From positions 4,402,001 through 4,466,000 of the forward strand of contig JAUCEF010000007.1 in the NCBI GenBank assembly GCA_033558025.1: a stretch of DNA of 64,000 nt, given 5' to 3'. Shown here piece by piece: positions 20,000 through 29,574 of the stretch; positions within the stretch are counted from its first letter, which is position 1; each line of letters opens with the position of its first letter. The notes beneath the pieces were generated by a model that made no database searches, was not told the origin of the DNA, and saw nothing but the letters and a program-made list of their open reading frames with translations. Both the position numbers and the translations under genes were made by a program. Source of the DNA: Phytophthora sp. 'mugwort' (lineage: Eukaryota; Oomycota; Peronosporomycetes; Peronosporales; Peronosporaceae).

Positions 20000-21620
20000 G
20001 AACGCTCTATCAAGTATGCTCAGTCCATGACGATGTCCAAGAGAGTCGATGTACTCCTCGGTAGTTGGAACTATTTTCACTGGGAGTATAATGTGCGAAT
20101 AACCCTCGCCGACAGGGCTGCTGGTGCATGAGAAGCTCGTCAAGCCGGAAAAGGAGATCGCCGAGGCGTGGCTGGTGAGCAATGCCAAGCTACTCGGCAG
20201 CATCGCTACAGGCGTTGATCTGCAGCACTAGACCAATATACGGCCAGCGACCGGTGCGATGCAAACATGTAGCACGCTTCGCGAGTTCTATAACCGTACC
20301 ACGTTTCACAACCGTGTCTCGAAGACTGCACGAGTTCAAAATGGCGAACACTTCGACAGCGGTGACAGAAACGGAACGAGGTCAGCACAGACTACGCCAT
20401 GTTTACAGCTGGCGACGAACGGTCTTCTAGGCGGCTTTAACAGTTGCCCGATAGAGCACATGACCCCTCATAGCAGTCATCACTTCGAATACGAGGGGTT
20501 GGACTAAGCGCCGACTTAACGATGGCGGATGGCAAGAATTTGCGAGTGGCTGAACAGGGAACGGTGCGGCGGACTGGTCTGGGCGATATCTGAATCACGA
20601 GGAAGGATGTGCTGAACACCCCGGTCTTGACAGACGGCTACATTTTGCGGAGAAGCTTGACGACCGTAATCCGAACGTGGAGTTCCAGCGTTTTTCCTAC
20701 GTCATCTGAGGCGAAACAGCAATTGGGAAGAAGATCACAAAAGCGTACCTGCTCGGCTTCCTGAAGGATAAAGCACGGTTTGTGCAGTACAATCGGGTTG
20801 ACAATCAGTGGGAGCAATGGCACGCTTGCATGGGACACTCAAGCAAGAACGGTCTGACAACGACACAGCGTGTTATGAAGGGTAGCAGCTATCTTGCAGT
20901 TATCGAAAACACAGTCGCTGGGAACGGATGAGAAGCGTGTTGAAATGAGGTTAACGCCCTACCGATCTCGTATCGGCTGTTCACTCTACATCCCGACCGG
21001 CACGCGCCAGGGTGTTGTCTATTTGGTAGCACAACTCTCGCGGTTCTTAGAGAACCCCGGATTGCAGCATCAGGGATCTGTAATTTCGTGCGCTTTGGTA
21101 CCTGAAGGCGACACGTGACATCGGCATTATGCCAATGTGGCTCTCGAACGGACACGATGGAAGCGTACACGGACGTCGACTGGGATAGCGACATCGATGA
21201 CAAGTGTTGCATGTCGGGTGTGCTAGTAATGCTTAGGAACGCTCCAGTGGTGTTCAAGTCTAAGTTGCAGAGACCGGTTGGACCCAGGTCTATAGAAGCA
21301 GAGTACATGGCACTGAGCCGCCGCACTCAAGAGACATAGTGGACTCGGGCTATGCTTATGGACGCAATTAGGAAGAACGAAGATTTGGAAACCGGCCAAC
21401 GTGCTTTTGGCTCTGAACGCTGGGTATCATGCGAAGCAAGCACGGTAACATCCGTCATCATTTCGTCCGTGAAACATCGAGCGCAGAACGGACAAGATCG
21501 ACTGCATCGACCCGAAGCGCCATCTTGCGGATATACTGACAAAAGCGTTGCGTACCAAGAAGTAGGAGTACCTGCGCGATGCGCGGGCGGGGGGGGGGGC
21601 GTCAAATCCAAGATCACTGC
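20000..21620 (+). pseudogene. Copia polyprotein remnant A with large internal deletion
   Basis: Gag begins near 20030 with VLLGSWNYFHWEYNVRITLA, then ETEIAEAW-like and LREFYNRTTFHNRV segments (to about 20500). Protease and pre-integrase remnants follow (GKNLRVAEQGTVRRTGLGDI, about 20520-20880). Integrase and most of the reverse transcriptase are missing. The frame resumes in the RT tail (YIPTGTRQGVVYLVAQLSRFLENPGLQH, about 20990) and RNase H (MEAYTDVDWDSDIDDKCCMSGVLVML, 21153 on; SIEAEYMALS). Nearly every segment is in a different frame. A run of G lies near 21588-21598. Confidence 0.8.
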
Positions 21621-21637
21621 GCATTAAGGGTGATCGG

Positions 21638-21870
21638 GTGTTTGGGTACACCGCTTTTGCGTGGTTCACTACCGCATGCCGACCGGGGGAGCGGTTCATC
21701 CCGAGCCGTCCCAGGATTGCTGACCGTTCTTGGGTGGTTCGAGGGCCGGCGCTTTCACAAGAGCACATAGGAAGATAACACAGAAAACAACATGAAGTAG
21801 ACAATTAAAGAAACGCAAAGGACATATCTTAGCACTCACTTCGGCATTTGATTCGATGAAACACATCATC
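21638..21870 (+). repeat. Copia LTR remnant, shared between copies A and B
   Basis: Similar to 19745-19975. It follows copia A RNase H and precedes a second gag start, so it looks like a single LTR shared by two tandem copia copies. The reading GTACACCGCTTTTGCG-GGTTCACTA supports homology. Ends uncertain. Confidence 0.55.
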
Positions 21871-21879
21871 TAGATCAGG

Positions 21880-22330
21880 TTAACAGCCTCAACAACTAGC
21901 TGACCGCGCCATATGGACGCTTGAAACATGATCAAACGAGCCGAAGTCTTCATGGGTAGTGGGAACTGATTTCACTGGGAGTATAACATGCGAATGACTA
22001 TTGCCCAGAAGGTGCTACTTGCGCGTGTCGAGGTCGTGAAGCCCGAGTAGGAGATCAAGGAGACGTGAACGCGAAGGCACTTGGAATTACTGCCCAAGGT
22101 GTGGAACTGCAAAAAGCAGACGAAATCTGTTCTGCGACGCAAGCTATACTGGCGTGTGAAAGTATCGGGAATTCTACTATAGAGCTACCCCGCTAAAGGT
22201 GCCGAGCTGACACGTCGGTTGCACGAGTTCAGGATGGAGAAGGGCTTTTCAATGTGTTCGACAAGCTCATCATCGGATTGCAGATGCTAGACGAGTGTGG
22301 ATAAGCGTCAACCAAGAAAATCAGATTCCA
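21880..22330 (+). pseudogene. Copia gag remnant B, 5' half
   Basis: The second gag copy begins after AGGTTAACAGCC at about 21880 and is recognisable as FHWEYNMRMTIAQKVLLARVEVVKPE (about 21970-22045), RRLHEFRMEKGFSM (about 22220) and FDKLIIGLQMLDECG (about 22258-22302). It is interrupted by stops. The expected continuation is found 1.5 kb further right at 23815, so foreign or expanded sequence separates the halves. Confidence 0.75.
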
Positions 22331-22739
22331 AGGAGAATACCAGAGCTGCGAGAAAGATGGTTACAGCCGTGAACAAAGGGGGCGACTGGGCCAGAACAAG
22401 ATACAATGTAAAAGCGGCACGGCGTTCGACCCAATCAGGAGCGGTAGGGATGTGCTCCGATGAGGCGAAATGAAATCAAAACCAAAACAGACAGCATGAG
22501 CGGATCCGTTATGGTCATCCGACCGATTGGATTAGCTAGGCACACAAGTCCAAATCTAGACAACGCATGAAGAATGGGGATTAAGACTGGCCAACGGCGA
22601 GTTGACGTCGGGGCCGTTCTGGATTGATCTGACGTATGCTGGACCCGATCCACACTCGATCGTGGTGATTTCAAATCGATCCTGTGAGGCGAAAGGGGCG
22701 GAGATCGGGACCTGTAGGCGTCCGGAAAAGTACGACCGA

Positions 22740-23070
22740 TCAAGGTCGACCCTCGGTCGGATCGGCATACATATGTGTTCTGGTAGATCGGACCGACCGG
22801 TGGCAGCATCTGGCAGATCGCGCCAATCCGGCGTTCTCGAGCTGGCAAATCGGACCGATCCGGCGTTCGCAAATCGACATACACCGCGCTGTCCGGGATC
22901 TGGCAGATCTGGTCGATCGGTGTTCACCAATCGGTGTACACGCTCCGACATTTGCGGTCTGACAGATCGGTATACACGTTCCGACATCCGCGATCTGGCC
23001 GATCGGTGTTTACAGATCGACATACTCGTTCCGACACCATCGATCTGGCAGATCGTGATCCGATCAGCAC
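22740..23070. repeat. GATC-rich degenerate tandem repeat
   Basis: The stretch is built from variants of GATCTGGCAGATCGGTGTT and CGACATACTCGTTCCGACAC, repeating irregularly at roughly 45-60 bp. GATC occurs many times, far above expectation. ORFs on both strands (22556-23203 -, 22602-23120 +) are by-products of the repetition. It interrupts the copia gag remnant. Confidence 0.75.
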
Positions 23071-23814
23071 TCATTCTCGGAGATGGGCAAATGTGGATCC
23101 AGTGCTTGTTGAGTGGTTGAAGAGGGGCATTAATCAGGGTAGTCATGCGGTATGAGCTAGGGTTCATGATGGGAAGATAGGACAAGAAAAGGACAAACGA
23201 CAACCAAACTCAAATTCGGTTGGACGACTTATGCGATTTTCGGACACCTCGGACTGGGAACTACATTATCCCACCGGTATTTACAAGGCAAGGGTAGCAG
23301 ATCAAATATTGGAGTGATATGACCTAAGCGAATATAGACCAACACTCCCCTACGCTAGTGAACTGCTGCTCAAGCGCACAGCTCGATCGATCGTCATTCA
23401 GTGCTTGACCGCTTCGATCCTCAACTCGCAAGATGTAAAGGAAGCGGCAAGCAACGCAAGAAAAGGAACAACGCCACACGGCAACCTCAGACTCGGATCG
23501 AGTCCAGCTCCCCGATCGAAGGTCGATTACCACGGATCGAACAATACCGGCAGCAGGCCGAACACTTCCGCGCTGCTGCCACACATCCCCGCGTCCTGAC
23601 AGAACGTTAAGACTTTACACCGCTGCATGTTTCGTAGTCCTGAGAGAACCGATCCAGCCCAGCGACGGGTACACAAGGTGAGACCAAGTTCAGCTGACCA
23701 CGGTCCATCGGGTGCCCCCTCCGTTAGTCGGCGTCTTGTCGCAGTTGGGAAGCGGACCGGGTCTTAATCGTATTTTGACCAATCCCGCTACACCGCACGA
23801 GCCCTGGACGAGGT

Positions 23815-24110
23815 AGACAACTGGCAATTATGTTGAGCAGGCTTCCGCCAGATACGAGCTCATTGTCTTTGATCCTGGAGAACGCCAAGGACGTGAAGCT
23901 AAAGAGGCGAAGGAGAAACTTCTGAATTATTTGAACGGATGGAGACGAAGGCCACCACTATGGAGAAGCGTTCCGGATAAACGGGAACGCTGGACGGCCG
24001 ATGGCGGCCGATGCATCGGTCGAATGGAAAACGGTCCAGGAAGGAACGGTGGGTTTAAGGGCGAGTGCAATAAGTGCAATTGACGTCGCACGAACTCACA
24101 GCAAGGACAC
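23815..24110 (+). pseudogene. Copia gag remnant B, 3' half
   Basis: LSRLPPDTSSLSLILENAKDVKLK continues the gag domain that breaks off at about 22310. It is followed by a basic, Gly/Arg-rich stretch and a partial zinc knuckle (GECNKCN, about 24060-24081) cut short by a stop. Frames are broken. Confidence 0.7.
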
Positions 24111-24199
24111 AATTAACCAGGGTTGATATGCCAACTACACGATGGACAGCTAAAATAACTCCGACGGGTGCTTGGCCATGTCTACACCGTCGCCAGCGG

Positions 24200-26590
24200 T
24201 CTTACGGAACGCAAAGCTGCGTTTTTTGTGCTATTGGGTGGGTTGAGACGGAAATAGAAGTGCTCGACCAAGGCAAGGCTGCGGTATCAGAGGTCGTCGC
24301 GCTTAGCACATCACATACGTTGTGTGTGTGCACTGATGCGAGTGAAACCCACTTTGGTGTGGTGGTCACGCAGATCCCCTTGGGCGGGTGCTCGAAGAGC
24401 AAGACCATCAACCTTTAATGTTGCTCATGGAACCTTTAGCGGAGCGCACATATGCGGGCAATTATTGAGAACGGGGGTGGAAACGTGCAAGCGAACCAAC
24501 TATTGGCGTCATGAAAATGGTGATTTTCTGTATTCACCGGCCACCTCAACCTGCCTTACACAGTGTGAAGGTACACGACTGACAAGTTGCAACGTTGGGT
24601 GCTGCTGCTTATGGGCTACAACTGCGGCAGCATCGCCACCGCAGTGAGTAAACGTGTGGGCGATCTTCTATCCCGTTGGGATTCGACACGGAGAGGATTT
24701 GGTTCTTCCATTTTGCGGGCGGGTGCCACTGTCGCCGATGCACCAAGCGGGGTTTGACTGGACGTCACGTGCATCATTACTAGCGGCGCAAAGTGCGACC
24801 CGAATGGCAGGTATTCCTCCACCGAGTGACTTCGCAAAGAATGACGATTGCCTGACCTTTTTCCTGTAACAAGTCACATGGGTCTCGATCTGTCCGAAGT
24901 AGTTATAAGTACGATGCATTGTGGTGGACCATTTTATATGCAGACGGTTATCGCGGCGCTGCTACGATGATCCAGGTACTCAAAAACTGGGTATTCTGGG
25001 CTGAGATTAAGGACGACGTGGCTACGTTTGTTCGATGGTGTCTTCATTGTGCGAGTGCTACAAACAGCGTGTTCCCTCGACCTTAAGGTGGCAGCGTGTC
25101 GCTTCAAGTCATGATGCCGACTAATGTCATTCACTGGGTTTTGTTACATATGGGTACCTCGGATGCGAAGCGAAGCATGTACTGGTGATCGATGACGACG
25201 CTTCCCATTTTGTGTGTTTGACGGTCTGTGTCGCGGCCGGTGCAGCAACGCCGTACGACTGTATCATCTCCGCTTTTTGAGAGAATGTGTTTAGGTCACC
25301 CTGGTACTTATTTTAAGAACAAAGTATTCGAGGGTCTCCAACAAGGCTCTCGACGGTGGTGACCGTCGAGAGCCTTGTTGGAGACCCTCGAATACTTTGT
25401 TCGGCTTGCTGTCTGCGCCGAAATTACTGTGGAAGTGGTGATACGTGAGATACTTCAGTGTGCACGTAAGCTTTTGTCGGAGCGGCGGTTGCCGACAACT
25501 TCGTGCCTGGACACAACATCTTGGACACGGGATTCTTCAATAGTATCCATGCGCTCCAGTCTGAGTCGATGTCACGCAACATTAAGGAATTCAACGACGA
25601 ATTGCATCTGGCTTTGAGTCAACTAAGGGCGCTACGCTTAACCGGACCTTTGCAACGCTCCAGCTCATGATGATCCACGTAATGCGCCGCCGAGGTGGGA
25701 ATAACTTTTTTTCCGCCTCACTCACTTTAAGAAGAATAAGGTGTTTGAAGGTAGGTTGGCCGTCTCGCTGCCTTGGGACGCGCAGCTTTATTACAGCACG
25801 CTTGCTACTGTGGCCCCGCCACCGTCAGTACATATCCCATCCGATCTCGACTATCTGAGTTGATCGGACGGCTTCAGCGCGCATATCCGTCAAACGATAA
25901 ACTCATTATCGGCTTGGGTAAAAATCTGCATAACTAATATTGTCATTTCGTAACGAGGCGGAGCTCTGCTCGTTTAATTTGCATGCCGTCGTTTATTTCC
26001 GAGTGGAGGTAGTACGCTAGATGGTATGTTGATACTAACTTCTACGGCCGGTCTGAAGCCCAAGTGGCTTCGCGAGCATGGTGATACCGATCAAGCAACC
26101 CGCGACCCTCTCTATGGATGAGATCCGTATGCTGCGGCAACAAAAGCTACGCGGTTGAGCAGTAACCCATCCAGCTCCACAACCGAAGTGCCGAGCACAG
26201 AGCCTGAAAGCAACAACAATGACGCAAGAGCTCAAACAAGCAAGCGGTGATGACACAGTTCGGCGTGTACTGTATGCGGATGAGAGGCACATGCTGCGTA
26301 TGAATTGGAGTTGACCAGCAGTCGTAACTGACACGACGTCCAGCTGGGTGTTACCATTCGTAACCTGTTTACGCAGGACGAACGTGAAGTCCATGCACGT
26401 CGCTTCATACTATACGTCGATTCATCGCTGGATGTCGCGTCGGGGCTGTTGGAGCATGCGGCGCATAATAGTTAATGACACGTCATTTATCCGATTCCGG
26501 AAGCTTGCTACAATCATGCCAAGAAGCAGCACACCTGAAGAAACGCTGGCGTGAAATGACGGCAGCCGAAACGCCTGGGAATCAACGGCG
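24200..26590 (+). pseudogene. gypsy pol remnant: RNase H, integrase, chromodomain
   Basis: RNase H is readable as CVCTDASETHFGVVVTQIP (about 24325-24385) and a shifted LQRW-type segment to LLSRWDS near 24685. The integrase zinc domain appears at about 24950-25080 (TMIQVLKNWVFWAEIKDDVATFVRWCLHC). The core begins VIDDDASHFVCLTVCVAAGAAT (25183 on) and reaches YFKNKVFEGLQQ at 25310-25345, where a fold-back inverts the sequence. The chain then resumes (VEVVIREILQCARKLLSER, about 25430). A chromodomain remnant (LLEHAAHN...YNHAKKQH) lies at about 26450-26540. The family is the same as the pol at 50490-53293 (-). Many stops; inactive. Confidence 0.75.
25317..25402. repeat. Perfect 41-bp fold-back (hairpin)
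   Basis: Arms 25317-25357 and 25362-25402 are exact reverse complements, separated by 4 bases (25358-25361). The left arm is the sense integrase sequence (FKNKVFEGLQQG), so the right arm is an inverted copy of coding DNA and not a natural terminal repeat. Confidence 0.98.
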
Positions 26591-26599
26591 ATCATCTAC

Positions 26600-26945
26600 A
26601 TCGATGTCAAGCGGCGTGGCTCAAGTTTGTAGAAGCTCATGCTGAAGCCGACGCTGAGCAGCGTACGGCAGCAGCTCTCCGAAAACCAAGTGCGGTCGAG
26701 CCAAGCCGACTGGAGGGGGTAGGCCTGGGACTGTTTTGGTGTGCGCCAGAACGCCACACACAAATTTATCCACAATTGTACCCACGCCAAGTGAACCAGC
26801 CACATCTACTTCGCCAATGACCGTAACTGTGCTTCAGGGACGACCGCTAGATTCGATTAGTGCTAGCCTGCAAGTAGTAGTATGAGTAGAAAACAAAACG
26901 ATTAGGATAGGGAGGCAGATTACACAATTTCGGGTTATGGCGCAT
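26600..26945. other. No supportable gene
   Basis: Degenerate tail of the gypsy remnant (Ala/Glu-rich frame to about 26700), then AT-rich sequence. No domain recognised. Confidence 0.5.
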
Positions 26946-26949
26946 CAAA

Positions 26950-27545
26950 TCCGAACAGCGTCATGTCCCTAGTCCGGATTGGCAGTGCACCCGCCAGGGA
27001 TTCCGCCCATGGGACAGGGTCATGCTGCGGTACGAGTGGCTCGGCCGAAGGGCCTAAACCCGCTAACCGAAAGAATGGCGGCCTACGCAACTCACCGCCC
27101 GGTGTGACGGTATCCGCGCCGAGTGCGCTCTCTACGAGGTACCCAATTTGGAGTCTGGTCGGGCCCTTAGTTTCAAGGAGGGCCGTACTAACCGTTCGGG
27201 CTAACCGTTCGTTCAGTGGAACGGGCGGGGCGATACAGTTCCCTAGGCTGAACAGTGGACCTGTTCAGCAAATCGTATACCTCGGGCGGAGAGCACGTGA
27301 GTTGTCCAAGTGAAAGATCTGAGTTTGACGTACTACCCATTAGTGAGGTCTAAGAGCTGTAGTTCGAGTAGTCTAGCTCCCAGTCGTAAACTCCCTACAG
27401 GACAGAAGGAACCCCAACCAACTAGGAAATCGTATTTTTCAGTCAAGCGTTCTTTATTAACCTTTTAGAGTTCCTAACTTCAAGCTACCCCACACGAGAC
27501 CGTACTCAAAACAGCCCGCAGATAGCCGACCCGTAGCAGAGGAAG
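26950..27545 (+). repeat. Probable LTR-like sequence with downstream leader
   Basis: GC-rich, non-coding sequence with several short repeats (CTAACCGTTCG twice at 27189-27212) ends shortly before CGACATTTGGTGGAGAA at 27549-27565. That motif also occurs at 1889-1905 and resembles the start of an LTR-element internal region. No partner LTR was found, so this could be a solo or truncated LTR. Boundaries are guesses. Confidence 0.35.
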
Positions 27546-27879
27546 GCGCGCGACATTTGGTGGAGAAGCGGGGCATCTGCCTAATGGAGAAGGGTTTGTA
27601 TGGCTCGTGGCAAGCAGACTCGTTGGACGTTGTGAAGAACGTCCGTGGGGTGTGCTACTTCAGACAGTCAAGTGAAGGCTCGTGTCGTGAACGGTTCGAC
27701 CCAAGAACGGTAATCTTGCTGCTTGAAGGAACGGATCAACGCGGAAGATCTACAAGCGTGCTGGATCTTCGTACCTCGTGGTCTGCTAAAAGTGTCCCAG
27801 TGATCGGTAGTACCTGCTACTTCGCCTGGTGAAGCGTTCGTCCTCGAAAGACGAGGAGAATAGGGAGCGTGATGTCACT

Positions 27880-28234
27880 GAAGCACAAGGCGTGGAAGCT
27901 GAAGCTGAGTACTGCTGGTCACGCTTCTTGGCAATATCCCCCTGCACCCAATGGTACGGTTGGCCGCTCCTCGTGGGACCAATGTCCAGGTACCGTTCCG
28001 CTCGTGTGAGAGCAGCTCAGCGCTCATGGCTTCCAGCCATTGGGCGGCTACATCACTAGCCATTACCTGAGCATGCGGCGTCGGTATGTCCACTGCTTCT
28101 CCGATGCTTGCAGCGTACGCGAGAAAAGCTTCTGCGATAAGACCATCCTCATCGATACTAGCACGCCTCGGATATGGTGGTCCATCATTTCCTTCCGACT
28201 TCCGTTCTTCTTCAGCATTCGTTCCCCGTCGCAA
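27880..28234 (-). pseudogene. Copia reverse transcriptase N-terminal fragment
   Basis: On the minus strand: PPYPRRASIDEDGLIAEAFL, then VMASDVAAQWLEAMSAELLSHERNGTWTLVPRG and IGCRG. This is the linker and first block of copia RT (the EAMxxEMxS-HxxNxTWxLVPRP segment). The rest of RT is absent. It lies in opposite orientation to the LTR-like sequence at 26950-27545. Confidence 0.7.
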
Positions 28235-28626
28235 GAGTCAAGCTGGTGCCTAAGAGCCGTGAAGCCACGGCTGAGCCAGCCACTCCTGCACCTCAGCTCG
28301 AGGAGCCTCTTATTATCACCAACGCCGGTGTCGAGGCCCCGCGCGTCTGCAGCGCGACAACCGCGAACACTTGCGCGAGCGCCGGCCGCAGCTCATATCG
28401 ACGGCGAACGATCTCAAACCGCAAATGTGAACACGAGCCGTCGGCCCCGCGAAGTCGTGAGCAGCTGCTAGCGCACCGCATCTGGTCTCCGGAGGAGTAT
28501 TCATCGTATTTGCGGCGAAGCCGTCAGCCCGGAATCATCGTAGCTAGCTGCGAAGAGTGCCCGATCGTTCATGCGAGCGACACGGCCCACGCTCGACAGT
28601 CCGACGAGGTTGAGTTCGAGGTTTGA
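28174..28626 (+). CDS. Ser/Ala/Glu-rich ORF, probably retroelement-derived
   Basis: An open frame of 150 codons with a low-complexity stretch (ATAEPATPAPQLEEP, APRVCSATTANTCASAG) and ends ARQSDEVEFEV. It resembles the disordered N-terminal part of gypsy Gag proteins, and lies just beyond a minus-strand chromodomain, the same relative place as the antisense ORF of the 9986-17956 element. No catalytic domain. Function cannot be stated. Confidence 0.35.
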   Translation: MVVHHFLPTSVLLQHSFPVARVKLVPKSREATAEPATPAPQLEEPLIITNAGVEAPRVCSATTANTCASAGRSSYRRRTISNRKCEHEPSAPRSREQLLAHRIWSPEEYSSYLRRSRQPGIIVASCEECPIVHASDTAHARQSDEVEFEV

Positions 28627-28893
28627 CTTCGCCACGCCGACTACCTCGTAGCTGAGTTACTGCGGTCGCCTCATCGGCTAGATTGGCTCGTACTACGGCG
28701 TCTTCGCTTTCGCATGGCGAAGATAAAAGCTGACAGGACTTGCGATCGACGATGGGACGTCCGAGACTTGCCCACACCACAAATTGTCCTAGAGGAAGTC
28801 GTGCCGAAGGTGCAGAAGTCGAGGTATTTACAGACCGCTGAACCTAGGAGCTTTCTAGGGCCCGACCGGCACCGTGGGAGCGCTAATAAGTGT

Positions 28894-29046
28894 CCACGAT
28901 TCGGCGCAGTCCATCGCGAGGCGGCTTTCCGTCTCCCACGTATTATCGGACGAGGGATAGCCGCGCCACTTCACCAGATATTGGTCGACGCCCACACACC
29001 TCCGGTGTATCACCAGCTTCTCCACATGGAGGTACTGCTCCCCATC
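28894..29046 (-). pseudogene. Gypsy chromodomain fragment on the minus strand
   Basis: In a minus-strand ORF starting at 29538, residues 165-215 read DGEQYLHVEKLVIHRR...QYLVKWRGYPSSDNTWE, a clear chromodomain with the KWRGYP motif. Upstream in that frame is an Asn/Lys tract from the T-rich run at 29106-29125 and a segment with no integrase motifs. It is the 3' end of a gypsy pol truncated upstream. The plus strand of the same DNA belongs to another long ORF. Confidence 0.75.
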
Positions 29047-29119
29047 ACTACCCAGTATGGGTGGAGGAGGCTGGAGCGGCCAGTGGTTGCGTCGCGTCTC
29101 GAATTTTTTTTTATTATTA

Positions 29120-29556
29120 TTTTGACTCCACCGACTGGTTCGGATAACCTCGCGGAAGCGATGGCGAGTTGCCAAAGCCTTCTGGACGTCCATCGAACGG
29201 ATATGATCGCTTTGCATGGACGACAACAGCTCCTGGAGACGCGATTGGAGCGGGAATTGCACCAGGTGCCCGGCGAAGACGCGGAGAGGCACCGACTGTG
29301 GGCGAGGATGGATCGCCTGGATCAGGACTTGACGCATTCTGAGATGCGTGTACGTCATTCGCTCGAAGAGCAGGTCGTGTGGATCCGGGATCTCTGTGAC
29401 CGCGTCCGACGCCTGGAGCGGCACCCTCCTGTCGAACCTGCGAGGGCTGCTCGCGACACCATCAGGGAGGTGATCAACGCGGAAAAAGTAAGGGGGATGA
29501 GACCTGCTGCTCAAGAGCAAGGAACCCTCCCAACTCAAAGAAGCTTCACAAAGTGA
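29120..29556 (+). CDS. Coiled-coil ORF upstream of gypsy gag
   Basis: The plus frame from the T-rich tract gives LAEAMASCQSLLDVHRTD, then Glu/Arg/Leu-rich helices (RLERELHQ, RLWARMDRLDQDL, RVRHSLEEQVVWIRDLCDRVRRLE) over about 110 residues, and ends at a stop at 29554-29556. Heptad-like spacing of Leu and Val suggests a coiled coil, as found at the start of some Gag proteins. It is 19 bp upstream of the gag start at 29575. The frame is open from 28714 but the upstream part overlaps the minus-strand chromodomain and is doubtful. Confidence 0.4.
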
Positions 29557-29574
29557 GGGGCTCTTAGGCCCGGT

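Noticed and set aside
22556..23203. 215-codon minus-strand ORF
   Set aside because: It is produced by GATC-rich repeats that keep several frames open on both strands; no domain or codon constraint.
28714..29110. 5' extension of the plus-strand coiled-coil ORF
   Set aside because: The minus strand here encodes a clear chromodomain, so openness of the plus frame is probably incidental.
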